NCBI RefSeq assembly: GCF_018449675.1
Contig: NZ_JAAVUZ010000002.1
Coordinates: forward strand, 1-64,000
Direction: 5' to 3'
Length of the DNA: 64,000 bases
Source: Glaciihabitans sp. dw_435
GTDB lineage: Bacteria; Actinomycetota; Actinomycetes; Actinomycetales; Microbacteriaceae
The notes below the pieces were generated by a model. That model did not search any database and was not told the origin of the DNA. It saw only the letters and a list, made by a program, of their open reading frames with translations. The stretch's first letter is position 1; the number at the start of each line of letters is the position of its first letter. The translations under genes were made by a program, and so were the position numbers. Of the stretch, positions 32,792 to 41,924 are shown in pieces.

Positions 32792-34996
32792 ATGACACAC
32801 CCGAAGTCATCTCCCTTTGTCGCGCCCCGCGCAGCACCGCCTCCCGTCACCACGGCCGCCGATCCGCCGTCCGGCGCTCCCAGTTCCCGCCGCGGGGACA
32901 TCCAGACGCTCCGCGCGATCGCCGTGCTGCTGGTCATCTCCGATCACCTCATCCGGCGCCCGAGCGGCGGATTCATCGGGGTTGATGTCTTCTTTGTCAT
33001 CAGCGGGTTCCTCATCACGGGTCTCCTCCTGCGGGAGCACGAGCGCACCGGTCGCATCTCGTTCCGCCGGTTTTACCTGCGGCGGGTGAAGCGTCTGCTG
33101 CCCGCCGCCGTCACCGTCACGGTGGTCACCGTCGCCGCATCGTTCGCGATTTTCTCGCTCGTGCGCAGCACGCAGATCCTCGTCGATGCGGCCTGGGTGT
33201 CGTTGTTCGCCGCGAACTGGCGCTTCGTCTCCCTCGGCACCGATTACCTGCACGCCACCGACAGCACGTCACCCCTGCAGCACTACTGGTCGCTCGCGGT
33301 GGAGGAACAGTTCTACTTCCTGTGGCCGGTGCTCATGGTCGCGGCGTTCGCCTTCGCCCGGTGGCGGCTGCGTCGCCCGGACGGCACTGCAGTCTCCTCC
33401 CGTCGCGCGCCCCTTGCGGTGCTGTCCCTCGTCACCGCGGGATCCCTCGCGTGGTCGCTGTGGGAGAGCGCCGCCCATCCCACCTCCGCGTACTTCTCGA
33501 CCGGGTCCCGCATCTGGGAACTGGGCGTCGGCGCCCTGCTGGCCTTCGCAGCCCCCTCCCTGCGGCGCCTGCCCGACGCGGTGCGGACATGGTTTGCCTG
33601 GGCGGGAATCGCCGGCATCGTGGCATCCGCTCTCCTCATCGACACGACGACCCGCATGCCCGCTCCCGGCGCGGTTGCTCCCGTGCTTTTCACCGCGGTG
33701 GTCATCGCGGCGGGAACCGGCACGAACCGCCGCCAGCTCTTTCCCCTGAACAATCCGGTCGGCGTGTACATCGGGACCATCTCGTACTCCCTCTACCTCT
33801 GGCATTTGCCGGTGATCGTCGTGATGGGCGCGCTCTTCCCGGACCTCGGCCGCCGCTACGAACTGCTGTCGCTCGCGCTCATCGCCGTGCTCTCGGTGCT
33901 CTCGTATCACTGGATCGAGACGCCCCTGCGCACCCGCTCGTGGCGATTCGGGATGCCCCGGGCCGCCGCATCCCGCCCGAGACGGCCCCTGCTGCGTCCG
34001 GCCGCGCTGCTCGCGCTGGTCGCCGCGGTCGTGGGTATCGGTTTCGTGACGGCGGCGGCACGCGTTCCCGCCCGCGTCGAGACGATGGATATCTCCGCCC
34101 TCACGACACCGGTCGCCGCGGCGGGCTTTCCCGCCGCCCCCACGGCCCTGGAGTTCGCGCGCGCCGATGCCGTCACCGCGGCGCTCGCGGCGACCGCCTG
34201 GCCGACGCTGTCGCCCGACATCACCCGCCTCGGCCTCGCCAGCCGCGCGCCCGAGTGGATGACCGACGACTGCCTCCAGCTCGACCCGGTCGCGACACAA
34301 ACCCCCGAGAAAGACGCGCAGCGGTGCGTGTACGGCACCCCCGACGCGCCCCACACGATTGCCGTGATCGGTGATTCCGTCGCCATCAGCTGGGTGCAGG
34401 CGATTCGCGCCGCCGCGGGAACGAACTGGCGCATCGAGGTCTACACGATGGCCCAGTGCCCCGCTGTGGACCTCACCGTGAACTTCATCGGCGGCGCCGC
34501 ACACCCGCAGTGCGACAGCTTCCGCCGGTGGGCGCTCGCCCGCGTAGCGACCGAGCGGCCCGAACGGGTCGTGCTCAGCTCGACCCCGAACAGCCTCGCT
34601 GAGCTGGCGGACGGCGCAACGGGAGCCGCCGCCCTGGGCGAATGGCGGGCCGGCACCGACAGGACCCTCGCGGCGCTTTCCGGAATGGATGTCACGGTGC
34701 TCGACCCTCCCGCGGAGGGCGCGTCACTCGCCACCTGCGCACGACGCTGGAGTGTTCCCGCCGATTGCGTGGGCACCCCGTCCGCCGCCTTCGTCGAGGC
34801 GGGCAGGATCACCCGGGAGGTGGCACGCCAACACCCGGGAGTCACGGTACCGGCCACCATCTCGTGGTTCTGCAGTGCGGAGGGACGCTGCCCCGCGTTC
34901 GTCGGCACGACCCCGGTGACCGCAGACGGGCTGCACCTGTCGGCGGCCGAGTCGCGGGAGCTTGCGCCCCTCGTGGGCGAAGCCCTGCGGCTCTAA
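32792..34996 (+). CDS. OatA-type acyltransferase: acyltransferase_3 membrane domain plus SGNH domain (734 aa)
   Basis: Bipartite surface O-acyltransferase. After a Pro-rich cytoplasmic tail of about 35 residues, the acyltransferase_3 domain starts with IQTLRAIAVLLVISDH and contains GGFIGVDVFFVISGFLIT, the RRVKRLLPA motif and HYWSLAVEEQFYFLWP; about ten helices run to residue 410. The C-terminal extracytoplasmic SGNH domain has the nucleophile motif VIGDSVAISWVQ and the late DGLHLS (Asp-His pair). Relatives O-acetylate peptidoglycan or cell-surface glycans. It appears to be a single-gene unit. Confidence 0.9.
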   Translation: MTHPKSSPFVAPRAAPPPVTTAADPPSGAPSSRRGDIQTLRAIAVLLVISDHLIRRPSGGFIGVDVFFVISGFLITGLLLREHERTGRISFRRFYLRRVKRLLPAAVTVTVVTVAASFAIFSLVRSTQILVDAAWVSLFAANWRFVSLGTDYLHATDSTSPLQHYWSLAVEEQFYFLWPVLMVAAFAFARWRLRRPDGTAVSSRRAPLAVLSLVTAGSLAWSLWESAAHPTSAYFSTGSRIWELGVGALLAFAAPSLRRLPDAVRTWFAWAGIAGIVASALLIDTTTRMPAPGAVAPVLFTAVVIAAGTGTNRRQLFPLNNPVGVYIGTISYSLYLWHLPVIVVMGALFPDLGRRYELLSLALIAVLSVLSYHWIETPLRTRSWRFGMPRAAASRPRRPLLRPAALLALVAAVVGIGFVTAAARVPARVETMDISALTTPVAAAGFPAAPTALEFARADAVTAALAATAWPTLSPDITRLGLASRAPEWMTDDCLQLDPVATQTPEKDAQRCVYGTPDAPHTIAVIGDSVAISWVQAIRAAAGTNWRIEVYTMAQCPAVDLTVNFIGGAAHPQCDSFRRWALARVATERPERVVLSSTPNSLAELADGATGAAALGEWRAGTDRTLAALSGMDVTVLDPPAEGASLATCARRWSVPADCVGTPSAAFVEAGRITREVARQHPGVTVPATISWFCSAEGRCPAFVGTTPVTADGLHLSAAESRELAPLVGEALRL

Positions 34997-35021
34997 CCGC
35001 ACGTCCTCGGGCATCACCCGG

Positions 35022-35849
35022 TCAGGACAGCGACTCGAGTTCGTCCAGTGCGGCATAGGTGTTGCCGATGGTGGCGATGCGCTCGCGTCCGTCCCGGAGG
35101 CGGCAGCCGAGTACCGCGGCGGCGAGAACGCTCACCAGGCTGGAGGCGGCGGCGTAGCTGTCGAACGCGGAGACGCTGTCCACCGGGCATTCGAGGAGAA
35201 ACTCGACGCCGGCGGCGTGGCGGCGGCCCGTGGCATCCGTCAGCAAAATGGTCCGGGCACCGGTGGCCGCGACCGCCGCTACGACGCGGGCGAAGGATTC
35301 GGGGCGACGGCGGAAGCCGACAAGCACCACGAGGTCATCCGGGCCGAGGGACGCGAGTTCTTCGCCCACCGACTGGCCCGGCAGCGGGGCGAGCTCGACG
35401 GCGTCGCGGGCCTGCGCGAGCTGTTGGCGCAGGTGCAGGGCCACCGGATAGCTGTTGCGGAACCCGATGACGAGCACGCGACGGGCTGCGGCGATCGCCT
35501 CGGCTGCGGCCGGGGTTCCCGGTTGGGAAACGGCGGCGCGCAGGTTGGCGAGCTCCCGTTCGACATGCGCGCCGAGGGGTGCCGCCGTGTCGCTGGCGAC
35601 GGGGTTGCCCGCCGCGCGCAGGGCTCGCACGTGGTCGCGCAGACTCTCGGCGCCGTCGAATCCGAGTCGGCGATAGAGGCGACTGATCGTGGCCTTCGAC
35701 ACTCCGCTGAGGCGGGCGACCTCGGTGAGGTTATAGATGGCGAGATCGGCGAGGTGGTCGCGCATGAAGTCGGCCGCCCGCTTCTCCTGCGGGGAGAGGT
35801 CGGCAAACGCGTCGTCCAGTCGCTGGGCGAGCGCCGGCCCGGTGGTCAT
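35022..35849 (-). CDS. MurR/RpiR-family transcriptional regulator (275 aa)
   Basis: N-terminal RpiR helix-turn-helix (SPQEKRAADFMRDHLADLAI, then VARLSGVSKATISRLYRRLG) and a C-terminal SIS sugar-phosphate-like sensing domain (RRVLVIGFRNSYPVALHLRQ). RpiR members next to allantoin genes respond to purine intermediates such as allantoin or glyoxylate in some bacteria. Its start overlaps the allantoate amidohydrolase stop by 4 bases, so regulator, allC and pucG form one operon that it probably controls. Confidence 0.88.
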   Translation of the reverse strand: MTTGPALAQRLDDAFADLSPQEKRAADFMRDHLADLAIYNLTEVARLSGVSKATISRLYRRLGFDGAESLRDHVRALRAAGNPVASDTAAPLGAHVERELANLRAAVSQPGTPAAAEAIAAARRVLVIGFRNSYPVALHLRQQLAQARDAVELAPLPGQSVGEELASLGPDDLVVLVGFRRRPESFARVVAAVAATGARTILLTDATGRRHAAGVEFLLECPVDSVSAFDSYAAASSLVSVLAAAVLGCRLRDGRERIATIGNTYAALDELESLS

Positions 35850-37096
35850 CGGGACGTCGCTACCGAGAGCACGGCGGCCTCGAACGCGTCCAGGGCGGCC
35901 GCGACATCCGCTTTCTTCACTGCCTCATCCGGGTGGTGGCTGATTCCTCCGCGGCAACGCAGGAACAGCATCGCTATCGGGGCGATGTTCACGACGGCCA
36001 TTCCGTCGTGGCCAGCCCGGCTCCAGAATGCGAGCGGCTCGGTGTCGCCGGTGGCGGCGATGCCCGCGGCGATGGCGTCCTTCAGCGCGGGGTCGCACAT
36101 GACGGCGTCGGCACGGTAGATCTCGGTGGCATCGAACCCGAGGCCGCGGCGGGCACACATTTCCTCGGCGGCCTTCGTGAACAGTCGCAGGCACTCGTCG
36201 CGGTCGTCGTCGAACTCCCCGCGCAGGTCGAGGCTGAATTCGACGCGGCCGGGAATCACGTTGATGCCGCCGGGGAACGCCTGCAGGCGTCCGACGGTCC
36301 CGATTACTCCGTATTGCTTCGAGAGGCGTTCGACCTCGATGACCAGCTCGCTCGCACCGACGAGGGCGTCCTTGCGGCGGTCGAACGGGGTGCCGCCCGC
36401 GTGGCCTGCCTTGCCGGTGATGGTGACCGCGAAGCGCCGTGCGCCGGCGATCGATGTGACGACGGCGAGGCGGCGGTCGGCGTCCTCGAGAATCGGTCCC
36501 TGTTCGATGTGCGTCTCGAGGTACCCGATGAGACTGCCCGGGCGACGGAAGGCGCCGTGGACGCGGGCGGGATCGAGGCCGAAGTCCTGGAACGCCTCGG
36601 CCAGGGTGATGCCGTCCTTGTCGGTGAGCTTCCACCAGTCGTCGTCCCAGGTGCCGGAGAGCGCACGGCTGCCGAGCAGGGCGTTGCCGAAGCGGGTGCC
36701 CTCCTCGTCGCTGAACGCGACGACTTCGAGGGCGAACGGCAGCTCGACGCCACTGAGCCGAATCCGTTCGACGACCTGGATCGCCAGAAGCACCCCGAGC
36801 ATCCCGTCGTAGCGGCCGGCGTCCGGGACGGTGTCGATGTGGGACCCGAGCAACAGGGCGGGAAGGCCCGGTTCGCGGCCCTCCAACCGACCGCACTGGT
36901 TGCCCGCGGCGTCCTGCCATGTCGTGAGACCGGCCTCGGTCATCCAGCGGGCAACGAGGTCGTTTGCCTCGCGGTGCTGTGGCGACAGGTGCACGCGCTC
37001 GAGGTAGTCGGGGTGGCTGGAGATGCCCGCGAGGTCGTTGCAGCGGTCGAGGATCAGTTCGGCGTCGGTCAGGTCGCCCGCGACATAGCGGCTCAT
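35846..37096 (-). CDS. allC: Allantoate amidohydrolase (M20 family Zn-dependent hydrolase, 416 aa)
   Basis: Dimetal M20 amidase of the AllC/HyuC group. Metal ligands are seen as GSHIDTVPDAGRYDGMLG (H86, D88 upstream of the bridging D97) and FSDEEGTRFG; IEQGPILED, SRAGHDGMAV and GGISHHPDEAV complete the site. The family also includes N-carbamoyl-amino acid hydrolases, but its place between pucG and an RpiR regulator points to allantoate, giving ureidoglycine, CO2 and ammonia. Both ends overlap neighbours by 4 bases. Confidence 0.87.
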   Translation of the reverse strand: MSRYVAGDLTDAELILDRCNDLAGISSHPDYLERVHLSPQHREANDLVARWMTEAGLTTWQDAAGNQCGRLEGREPGLPALLLGSHIDTVPDAGRYDGMLGVLLAIQVVERIRLSGVELPFALEVVAFSDEEGTRFGNALLGSRALSGTWDDDWWKLTDKDGITLAEAFQDFGLDPARVHGAFRRPGSLIGYLETHIEQGPILEDADRRLAVVTSIAGARRFAVTITGKAGHAGGTPFDRRKDALVGASELVIEVERLSKQYGVIGTVGRLQAFPGGINVIPGRVEFSLDLRGEFDDDRDECLRLFTKAAEEMCARRGLGFDATEIYRADAVMCDPALKDAIAAGIAATGDTEPLAFWSRAGHDGMAVVNIAPIAMLFLRCRGGISHHPDEAVKKADVAAALDAFEAAVLSVATSR

Positions 37097-38334
37097 GCTG
37101 CCACGACTTCCGAGTCGTAGTAGTCGAGGGCCGCGCCGGCGCCGCTGCCGGCGGTGACTCCGACTCCCCCGCGGCGCAGCACCTGCTCGAGGGCGGCGAG
37201 CGTGAGCAGGACGGTGTCGCGGCGGGCGTTGTAGCCCATCGTGCCGATCCGCCAGACGCGGCCGTGCAGCGGACCGAAGGACGTGCCGATCTCGATGCCG
37301 TAGTCGGTGAGCATGGCGGAGCGCGCGGCGTCGCCGTTGATGCCGTCGGGGATCTCAACGCCGACGACGTTGTTCATCTTGACGCTCTGGTCACCGAACA
37401 GGGTGAGGCCAAGGGCACGAAGGCCGGTGGCCATCGCCGTTCCGTGCAGTCGGTGACGCTCGACGGCCTCGGGAATGCCCTCCTCGATGAGCAGCCGCGC
37501 GCACTCGCGTGCCCCATAGAGCATGGTGGTCGCCTCGGTGTGGTGGTTCAGGCGCTTGGGTCCCCAGTAGTCGAGGATCATCGCCAGGTCGAAGTAGTTG
37601 GATGCGATGGGACGGGCGGAGACCTCGTCGCCGTCGGCGCGGATGCCCGCCTCGATGCTCTTGCGGGAGTTGATGACATCCACTGCCTTCGCGGACAGGC
37701 TGATGGGCGCGCTGCCCGACGGACCACCGAGGCACTTCTGGAGTCCCGCGGTGGCGACGTCGATGCCCCAGGCATCGAGTTCGAATTCGTTGCCGCCCAG
37801 GGAGGCCGTGACATCCGTATACAGAAGAACGCCGTTGGCGGCGCAGATGGCGCCGATCTCGTCGAGGGGCTGGGCGAGAGTCGTGGAGGTGTCGCCATGC
37901 ACGATCGCGAGGATCTTGGGGCGAACGCTCTCGATCGCCGACTCGATCTCGGACGGGGTGAACACCGTTCCCCATTCCCGCTCGATGACGTGGACCTCGG
38001 CGCCGCAGCGCTCGGCGATCTCGCGCAACAGGTGTCCGAACCGGCCAAACACGGGCACCAGCACGCGGTCGCCCGGCTCGATGAGAGAGACAAGTGCGGC
38101 CTCAATGCCGGCGCGACTGGTGCCGTCGACCAGCAGGGTCGCGTCGTTGGTCGTGCGGAAGACGCCGCGGTAGAGCTCCATGGTCTCGTTCATGTAGGCC
38201 GTCATTGCCGGGTCGTACTGTCCGACCAGCTGGGCAGACATGGCGCGGAGCACGCGGGGGTCGGCGTTGATCGGCCCGGGTCCCATCAGCAGACGCTGCG
38301 GCGGGTTGATCGGAAGCGGCAGGGCGGAAGTCAT
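37093..38334 (-). CDS. pucG: (S)-Ureidoglycine-glyoxylate aminotransferase, class V PLP enzyme (413 aa)
   Basis: Alanine-glyoxylate aminotransferase-like protein of the PucG type. The PLP lysine is K200 in ATAGLQKCLGGPSGSAP; LLMGPGPINADPRVLRAMS starts the fold and GTMGYNARRDTVLLTL near the C-terminus is characteristic of PucG. It would transfer the amino group of ureidoglycine to glyoxylate, forming oxalurate and glycine. The ATG at 38334 follows GAAAGG by 7 bases. It is the first gene of pucG-allC-rpiR. Serine/alanine-glyoxylate aminotransferase is the alternative, but context supports PucG. Confidence 0.85.
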   Translation of the reverse strand: MTSALPLPINPPQRLLMGPGPINADPRVLRAMSAQLVGQYDPAMTAYMNETMELYRGVFRTTNDATLLVDGTSRAGIEAALVSLIEPGDRVLVPVFGRFGHLLREIAERCGAEVHVIEREWGTVFTPSEIESAIESVRPKILAIVHGDTSTTLAQPLDEIGAICAANGVLLYTDVTASLGGNEFELDAWGIDVATAGLQKCLGGPSGSAPISLSAKAVDVINSRKSIEAGIRADGDEVSARPIASNYFDLAMILDYWGPKRLNHHTEATTMLYGARECARLLIEEGIPEAVERHRLHGTAMATGLRALGLTLFGDQSVKMNNVVGVEIPDGINGDAARSAMLTDYGIEIGTSFGPLHGRVWRIGTMGYNARRDTVLLTLAALEQVLRRGGVGVTAGSGAGAALDYYDSEVVAA

Positions 38335-38352
38335 GGACGAACCTTTCGGAGC

Positions 38353-38425
38353 GTGAATCATTTGTTTCTTCACTTCCAGACTAAGGAACGAATGTTTCAT
38401 GCACGTTTCATCGGGATCCTCATTA
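38353..38425. promoter_or_regulatory. Candidate RpiR operator region upstream of pucG
   Basis: The pucG upstream region has GTGAA (38353-38357) facing TTCAC (38369-38373) and two direct GTTTCAT boxes in 38393-38411, an AT-rich set in a GC-rich background. These are plausible sites for the RpiR regulator encoded in the same operon. No exact site is claimed. Confidence 0.35.
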
Positions 38426-38439
38426 GATACATTGGTGGG

Positions 38440-38682
38440 ATGAGCGCACCTCACCGCCCCGAGGAGGCGCGCGCGATTCTGTTCCAGGTCTGGGCGTGGC
38501 TGATGTTGGCGGTCAGCCTGTATCTGCTGGCACTCGGGGCATTCGAGCTGGGTGACGAGCACGACGCCGGCGGCGTTGAGCTGGTGATTGCTGGCGGACT
38601 CCTGGTGGCCGCCGCGGTCATGTGCTTCCGGGTCTCCGTGGCCGTCATTCGCGGCGAGCGCTACGGCACACCGCACAACTGA
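38440..38682 (+). CDS. Small membrane protein, unknown function (80 aa)
   Basis: Two probable membrane helices (about 14-34, ILFQVWAWLMLAVSLYLLAL, and 47-66, ELVIAGGLLVAAAVMCFRVS) joined by an acidic loop GDEHDAGG. No family recognised. The frame is open far upstream, but the ATG at 38440 gives a sensible N-terminus and leaves room for the pucG control region on the opposite strand. Confidence 0.6.
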   Translation: MSAPHRPEEARAILFQVWAWLMLAVSLYLLALGAFELGDEHDAGGVELVIAGGLLVAAAVMCFRVSVAVIRGERYGTPHN

Positions 38683-38737
38683 CGCCCGCGTGGCCACGGA
38701 GCCTGGTGGCTCCGGTCGTCGCGAGTAGCCTGTCACC

Positions 38738-39694
38738 GTGACATCCACCCGCCTGCGCCGCGTCGCGGTTCTGGTGCTGGACGGCGCGAAGCCGCTCGAT
38801 GTGGGGATTCCCGCGCAGGTCTTCACGACCCGGGCCACCATGCCCTACGAGGTGCGGGTGTGCGGCGCGACTCCCGGGCTCGTCGCGGGCGGTGATGGGC
38901 TCTCGTATCACGTCGCGCACGGGCTCGAGACGCTCGAGTGGGCGGACATCGTCTTCATCCCGGGTTACCGGTTTCCCGACCGGGATGACCCCGTGCCGGC
39001 GGTCGTGGAGGCACTGGTGTCCGCGCACGCCCGGGGCGCGCGGCTCGCCGCCATCTCCACGGGTGCCTTTGCCCTCGCGGCGACGGGGCTGCTCGACGGC
39101 AAGCGGGCCACCACACACTGGCACTACACGAGGGCGCTTGCCGCGAGGCATCCGCTCGTCCACGTTGATGAAAACGTGTTGTTCGTCGACGAGGGCAGCG
39201 TTCTCACCTCTGCCGGAGCCGCGTCCGGCATCGACCTGTGTCTGCACATCCTGCGGGGCGATCTCGGCATTGCCGCCTCTAATCACGCGGCCCGCCGGCT
39301 CGTGGCTGCGCCATACCGCAGCGGTGGACAGGCGCAGTACGTGCTGCGGGACGTGCCCGAGCCCCTCGGTGAGCGCTTCGCCGCCACCCGCGAGTGGGCG
39401 CTCCATCGACTCGGAGACCCCCTGACGCTCGCCTCCCTCGCGCGTCACGCCGCGGTGTCGCCGCGCACCTTCTCCCGCCGCTTCGTCGAAGACACGGGCT
39501 ACACCCCCATGCAGTGGGTGATGCGAGCCCGAATCGACCGCGCCCGCGAACTGCTCGAGGGCTCCGCCCACAGCATCGAACAGATCGCCTCCGACGTGGG
39601 CCTTGGCACCGGCACGAACCTGCGACTGCACTTTCAGCACATCCTCGGCACCACTCCGAGCGAGTATCGCAGCACCTTCACGCCGGGCGATTAG
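38738..39694 (+). CDS. GlxA-family transcriptional regulator (DJ-1/PfpI domain plus AraC HTH, 318 aa)
   Basis: N-terminal DJ-1/PfpI-like domain (VAVLVLDGAKPLDVGIPAQV to about residue 180) and C-terminal AraC-type double helix-turn-helix (LTLASLARHAAVSPRTFSRR, TPMQWVMRARIDRARELLEG, IASDVGLGTGTNLRLHF). The nucleophile position of PfpI proteins is Ser rather than Cys (ISTGAFALAATGLL), so it is a sensor, not an enzyme. Target genes are unknown. The GTG start lies 6 bases after TAGCCT, so the transcript is probably leaderless. Confidence 0.88.
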   Translation: MTSTRLRRVAVLVLDGAKPLDVGIPAQVFTTRATMPYEVRVCGATPGLVAGGDGLSYHVAHGLETLEWADIVFIPGYRFPDRDDPVPAVVEALVSAHARGARLAAISTGAFALAATGLLDGKRATTHWHYTRALAARHPLVHVDENVLFVDEGSVLTSAGAASGIDLCLHILRGDLGIAASNHAARRLVAAPYRSGGQAQYVLRDVPEPLGERFAATREWALHRLGDPLTLASLARHAAVSPRTFSRRFVEDTGYTPMQWVMRARIDRARELLEGSAHSIEQIASDVGLGTGTNLRLHFQHILGTTPSEYRSTFTPGD

Positions 39695-39800
39695 CGGCCC
39701 AGCGCCCGTGGCGCGATACTTTCGAACCATGGCGCTCACGCCACTGTTGCGGGTGGATGACCCGGACGAAGCTAGGGGGGAATCGAAAGGAATTTCCCTC

Positions 39801-40799
39801 ATGACCCGTATTGCCATCAACGGATTCGGCCGCATCGGACGCAACGTGCTGCGCGCGATGCTGGAACGCGACAGCGACCTCGAGGTCGTCGCCATCAACG
39901 ACCTCACCGAACCCGCAGCTCTCGCCCGACTGCTCGCCTTCGACACCACGGCGGGACGGCTGGGACGCCCGGTGTCCGTCGAGGGCAACAGCCTCGTGGT
40001 GGACGGCCACAGCATCACCGTGCTCGCCGAGAAGGACCCGGCGCAGTTGCCGTGGGCCGAGCTGGGTATCGACATCGTGCTGGAGTCCACGGGCCGCTTC
40101 ACTTCGGCCGAGGCATCCCGCGTTCACCTCACCGCCGGCGCGAAGCGTGTGTTGGTGAGCGCTCCCTCCGACGGCGCAGACGTCACGCTCGCCTTCGGCG
40201 TCAACACCGACGCGTACGACCCTGCCATCCACACGATCATCTCGAACGCATCCTGCACCACCAATGCGCTGGCCCCGCTGGCGTCGGTGCTCGACGACCT
40301 TGCCGGCATCGAGCACGGCTTCATGACGACCGTTCACGCCTACACGCAGGAACAGAACCTCCAGGACGGCCCGCACCGCGATGCCCGTCGCGCCCGGGCG
40401 GCCGCGGAGAACATCGTGCCCACCACCACGGGCGCGGCGAAAGCAATCAGCCTGGTGCTGCCGAAGCTCGAGGGCAAGCTGTCGGGCGACTCGATTCGGG
40501 TACCGATCCCCGTGGGTTCCATCGTGGAACTCAACACCACCGTCTCCCGCGACGTGACCCGCGAGGATGTGCTGGCCGCCTACCGGGCAGCGGGGAACGG
40601 CGCGCTCACGGGAATCCTCGAGTACTCGGAGGACGCGCTCGTGTCGTCCGACATCACCGGAAATCCGGCGTCGGCAATCTTCGACTCCGCGCTGACCCGT
40701 GTCGACGGTCGGCACGTCAAGGTCGTCGCCTGGTACGACAACGAGTGGGGCTTCTCCAACCGGGTGGTCGACACGCTCGAGCTGTTGGCCGCGAGCTAG
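39801..40799 (+). CDS. gap: Glyceraldehyde-3-phosphate dehydrogenase, type I (332 aa)
   Basis: NAD-dependent phosphorylating GAPDH. INGFGRIGRN is the Rossmann motif, AIND the adenosine-binding acid, SNASCTTNALAPL carries catalytic C152 and TTVHAYTQEQ carries H179. The variant LQDGPHRDARRARAAAENIV and LVLPKLEGKL resemble the GapA/B-type subgroup. It is not beside pgk or tpiA, so it may be a second isoenzyme (for instance gluconeogenic). AAAGGA lies 9 bases upstream of the ATG. A strong terminator follows. Confidence 0.92.
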   Translation: MTRIAINGFGRIGRNVLRAMLERDSDLEVVAINDLTEPAALARLLAFDTTAGRLGRPVSVEGNSLVVDGHSITVLAEKDPAQLPWAELGIDIVLESTGRFTSAEASRVHLTAGAKRVLVSAPSDGADVTLAFGVNTDAYDPAIHTIISNASCTTNALAPLASVLDDLAGIEHGFMTTVHAYTQEQNLQDGPHRDARRARAAAENIVPTTTGAAKAISLVLPKLEGKLSGDSIRVPIPVGSIVELNTTVSRDVTREDVLAAYRAAGNGALTGILEYSEDALVSSDITGNPASAIFDSALTRVDGRHVKVVAWYDNEWGFSNRVVDTLELLAAS

Positions 40800-40811
40800 C
40801 CGATAGCTGTG

Positions 40812-40841
40812 CCGGTCGGCGCGTTGTTACGCGTCGGCCGG
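40812..40841. terminator. Strong bidirectional terminator between gap and the diacylglycerol kinase gene
   Basis: A 12-pair stem (CCGGTCGGCGCG with CGCGTCGGCCGG, two G-U pairs) with a six-base loop TTGTTA. The TAA stop of the kinase gene lies in the loop, and the stem encodes its last residues. Confidence 0.65.
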
Positions 40842-41804
40842 AACCCGCACTTTCAGGGCACCGGGGTCGATCCGGGCGTTGAACGCGACCGCCTGGCCGA
40901 AACCGTCGCCGTCCAGCTCGATCTCCTCGGGGCGTGACAGCCGGGCGACGAACTTCGTGCCCGTTTGGTAGTGCAGGTCGCGGTCGTTCTTGTGCTCGCC
41001 GGCCAGGGCGCGGCCGGTCTTGGTGCGGCGCACGATTCCGTTGAGCCAGGCGACCTTTGCCCAGATGCGGATCCATCCCAGCACTCCGCCGGGGCGCATC
41101 AGCAGCAGGTCGAACAGCCCATCGTCGACGACCGCTTCCGGCAGCAGCAGAATGTTTGCCGGCAGGGAGCCGCAGTTTCCGAGAATCAGGGTGTGGACCG
41201 TCGCGCGCTTCGCGGGCTCGTCGTTGAGGCGGAAGCGCAGGTGCAGTTCGTCGGGGTCCCGCAGCGACTTGGTGATGGCGCCGACGTAGGCCGCCCACCC
41301 GGCCTTCGCCTTGAGGTCGTCATCGGTGTTCTTGATCATTTTCGCGTCGATACCCATGCCCGCCATGACCACGAATACGTGACGGCTGCGTGACGTATCG
41401 GCGCGCTCGATGTCGATGACGCCGAGGTCGATGGCCCGGTCCACACCAGTAAAAGCGGACCTCACCGACGCCTCCATGTCGTTGAGGGTCAGCTTGAGGT
41501 TGCGCGCCAGCAGGTTGCCCGTACCGGACGGCAGCAGGGCAACGGGCACATCGCTGCCTCGCAGTGCTTCCGCGACCGCACGCACGGTTCCGTCTCCGCC
41601 GGCTGCAATAACGAGGTCGGCTCCCTGATCGATCGCCTGCCGGGTTACGCCCTGTCCGACATCGTCGACGGATGTCTCGAGCCAGAGGCTCTCGCCCCAC
41701 CCGGCGTCCGACGCGGCAGAGTTGACGGCCGCGCGCGGTGCCTCGATGTCGACCTTGATCGGGTTGTAGATGACGGCCGCGGTCTTGAGCGAGGGATCAG
41801 GCAT
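40827..41804 (-). CDS. Diacylglycerol/lipid kinase family protein (325 aa)
   Basis: DAGK catalytic-domain protein of the DgkB/YegS type. The nucleotide-binding loop is LVIAAGGDGTVRAVAEAL (about 66-83) and the second motif is LLPSGTGNLLARNL; the C-terminal beta-sandwich is present with a DGLFDLLLMRPGG-type segment. Substrates of relatives are diacylglycerol, sphingosine-like lipids or phosphatidylglycerol. The ATG lies 6 bases after TAGGCT, consistent with a leaderless message. Normal family length. Confidence 0.87.
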   Translation of the reverse strand: MPDPSLKTAAVIYNPIKVDIEAPRAAVNSAASDAGWGESLWLETSVDDVGQGVTRQAIDQGADLVIAAGGDGTVRAVAEALRGSDVPVALLPSGTGNLLARNLKLTLNDMEASVRSAFTGVDRAIDLGVIDIERADTSRSRHVFVVMAGMGIDAKMIKNTDDDLKAKAGWAAYVGAITKSLRDPDELHLRFRLNDEPAKRATVHTLILGNCGSLPANILLLPEAVVDDGLFDLLLMRPGGVLGWIRIWAKVAWLNGIVRRTKTGRALAGEHKNDRDLHYQTGTKFVARLSRPEEIELDGDGFGQAVAFNARIDPGALKVRVPADA

Positions 41805-41810
41805 GCCGTA

Positions 41811-41816
41811 AGCCTA
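41811..41816 (-). promoter_or_regulatory. Putative -10 element of the lipid kinase gene (leaderless)
   Basis: TAGGCT on the minus strand ends 6 bases before the ATG at 41804. Confidence 0.4.
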
Positions 41817-41924
41817 GAAGGGCAGTCAACCCCGCCAAAAACGGGTCGCAAGGGTTGACATCACCTGTCGTCCATGCCGCACGTCTGTGCTTGTGCGGCG
41901 CGGGCGTGTGTGCGCCCGCGGTGA

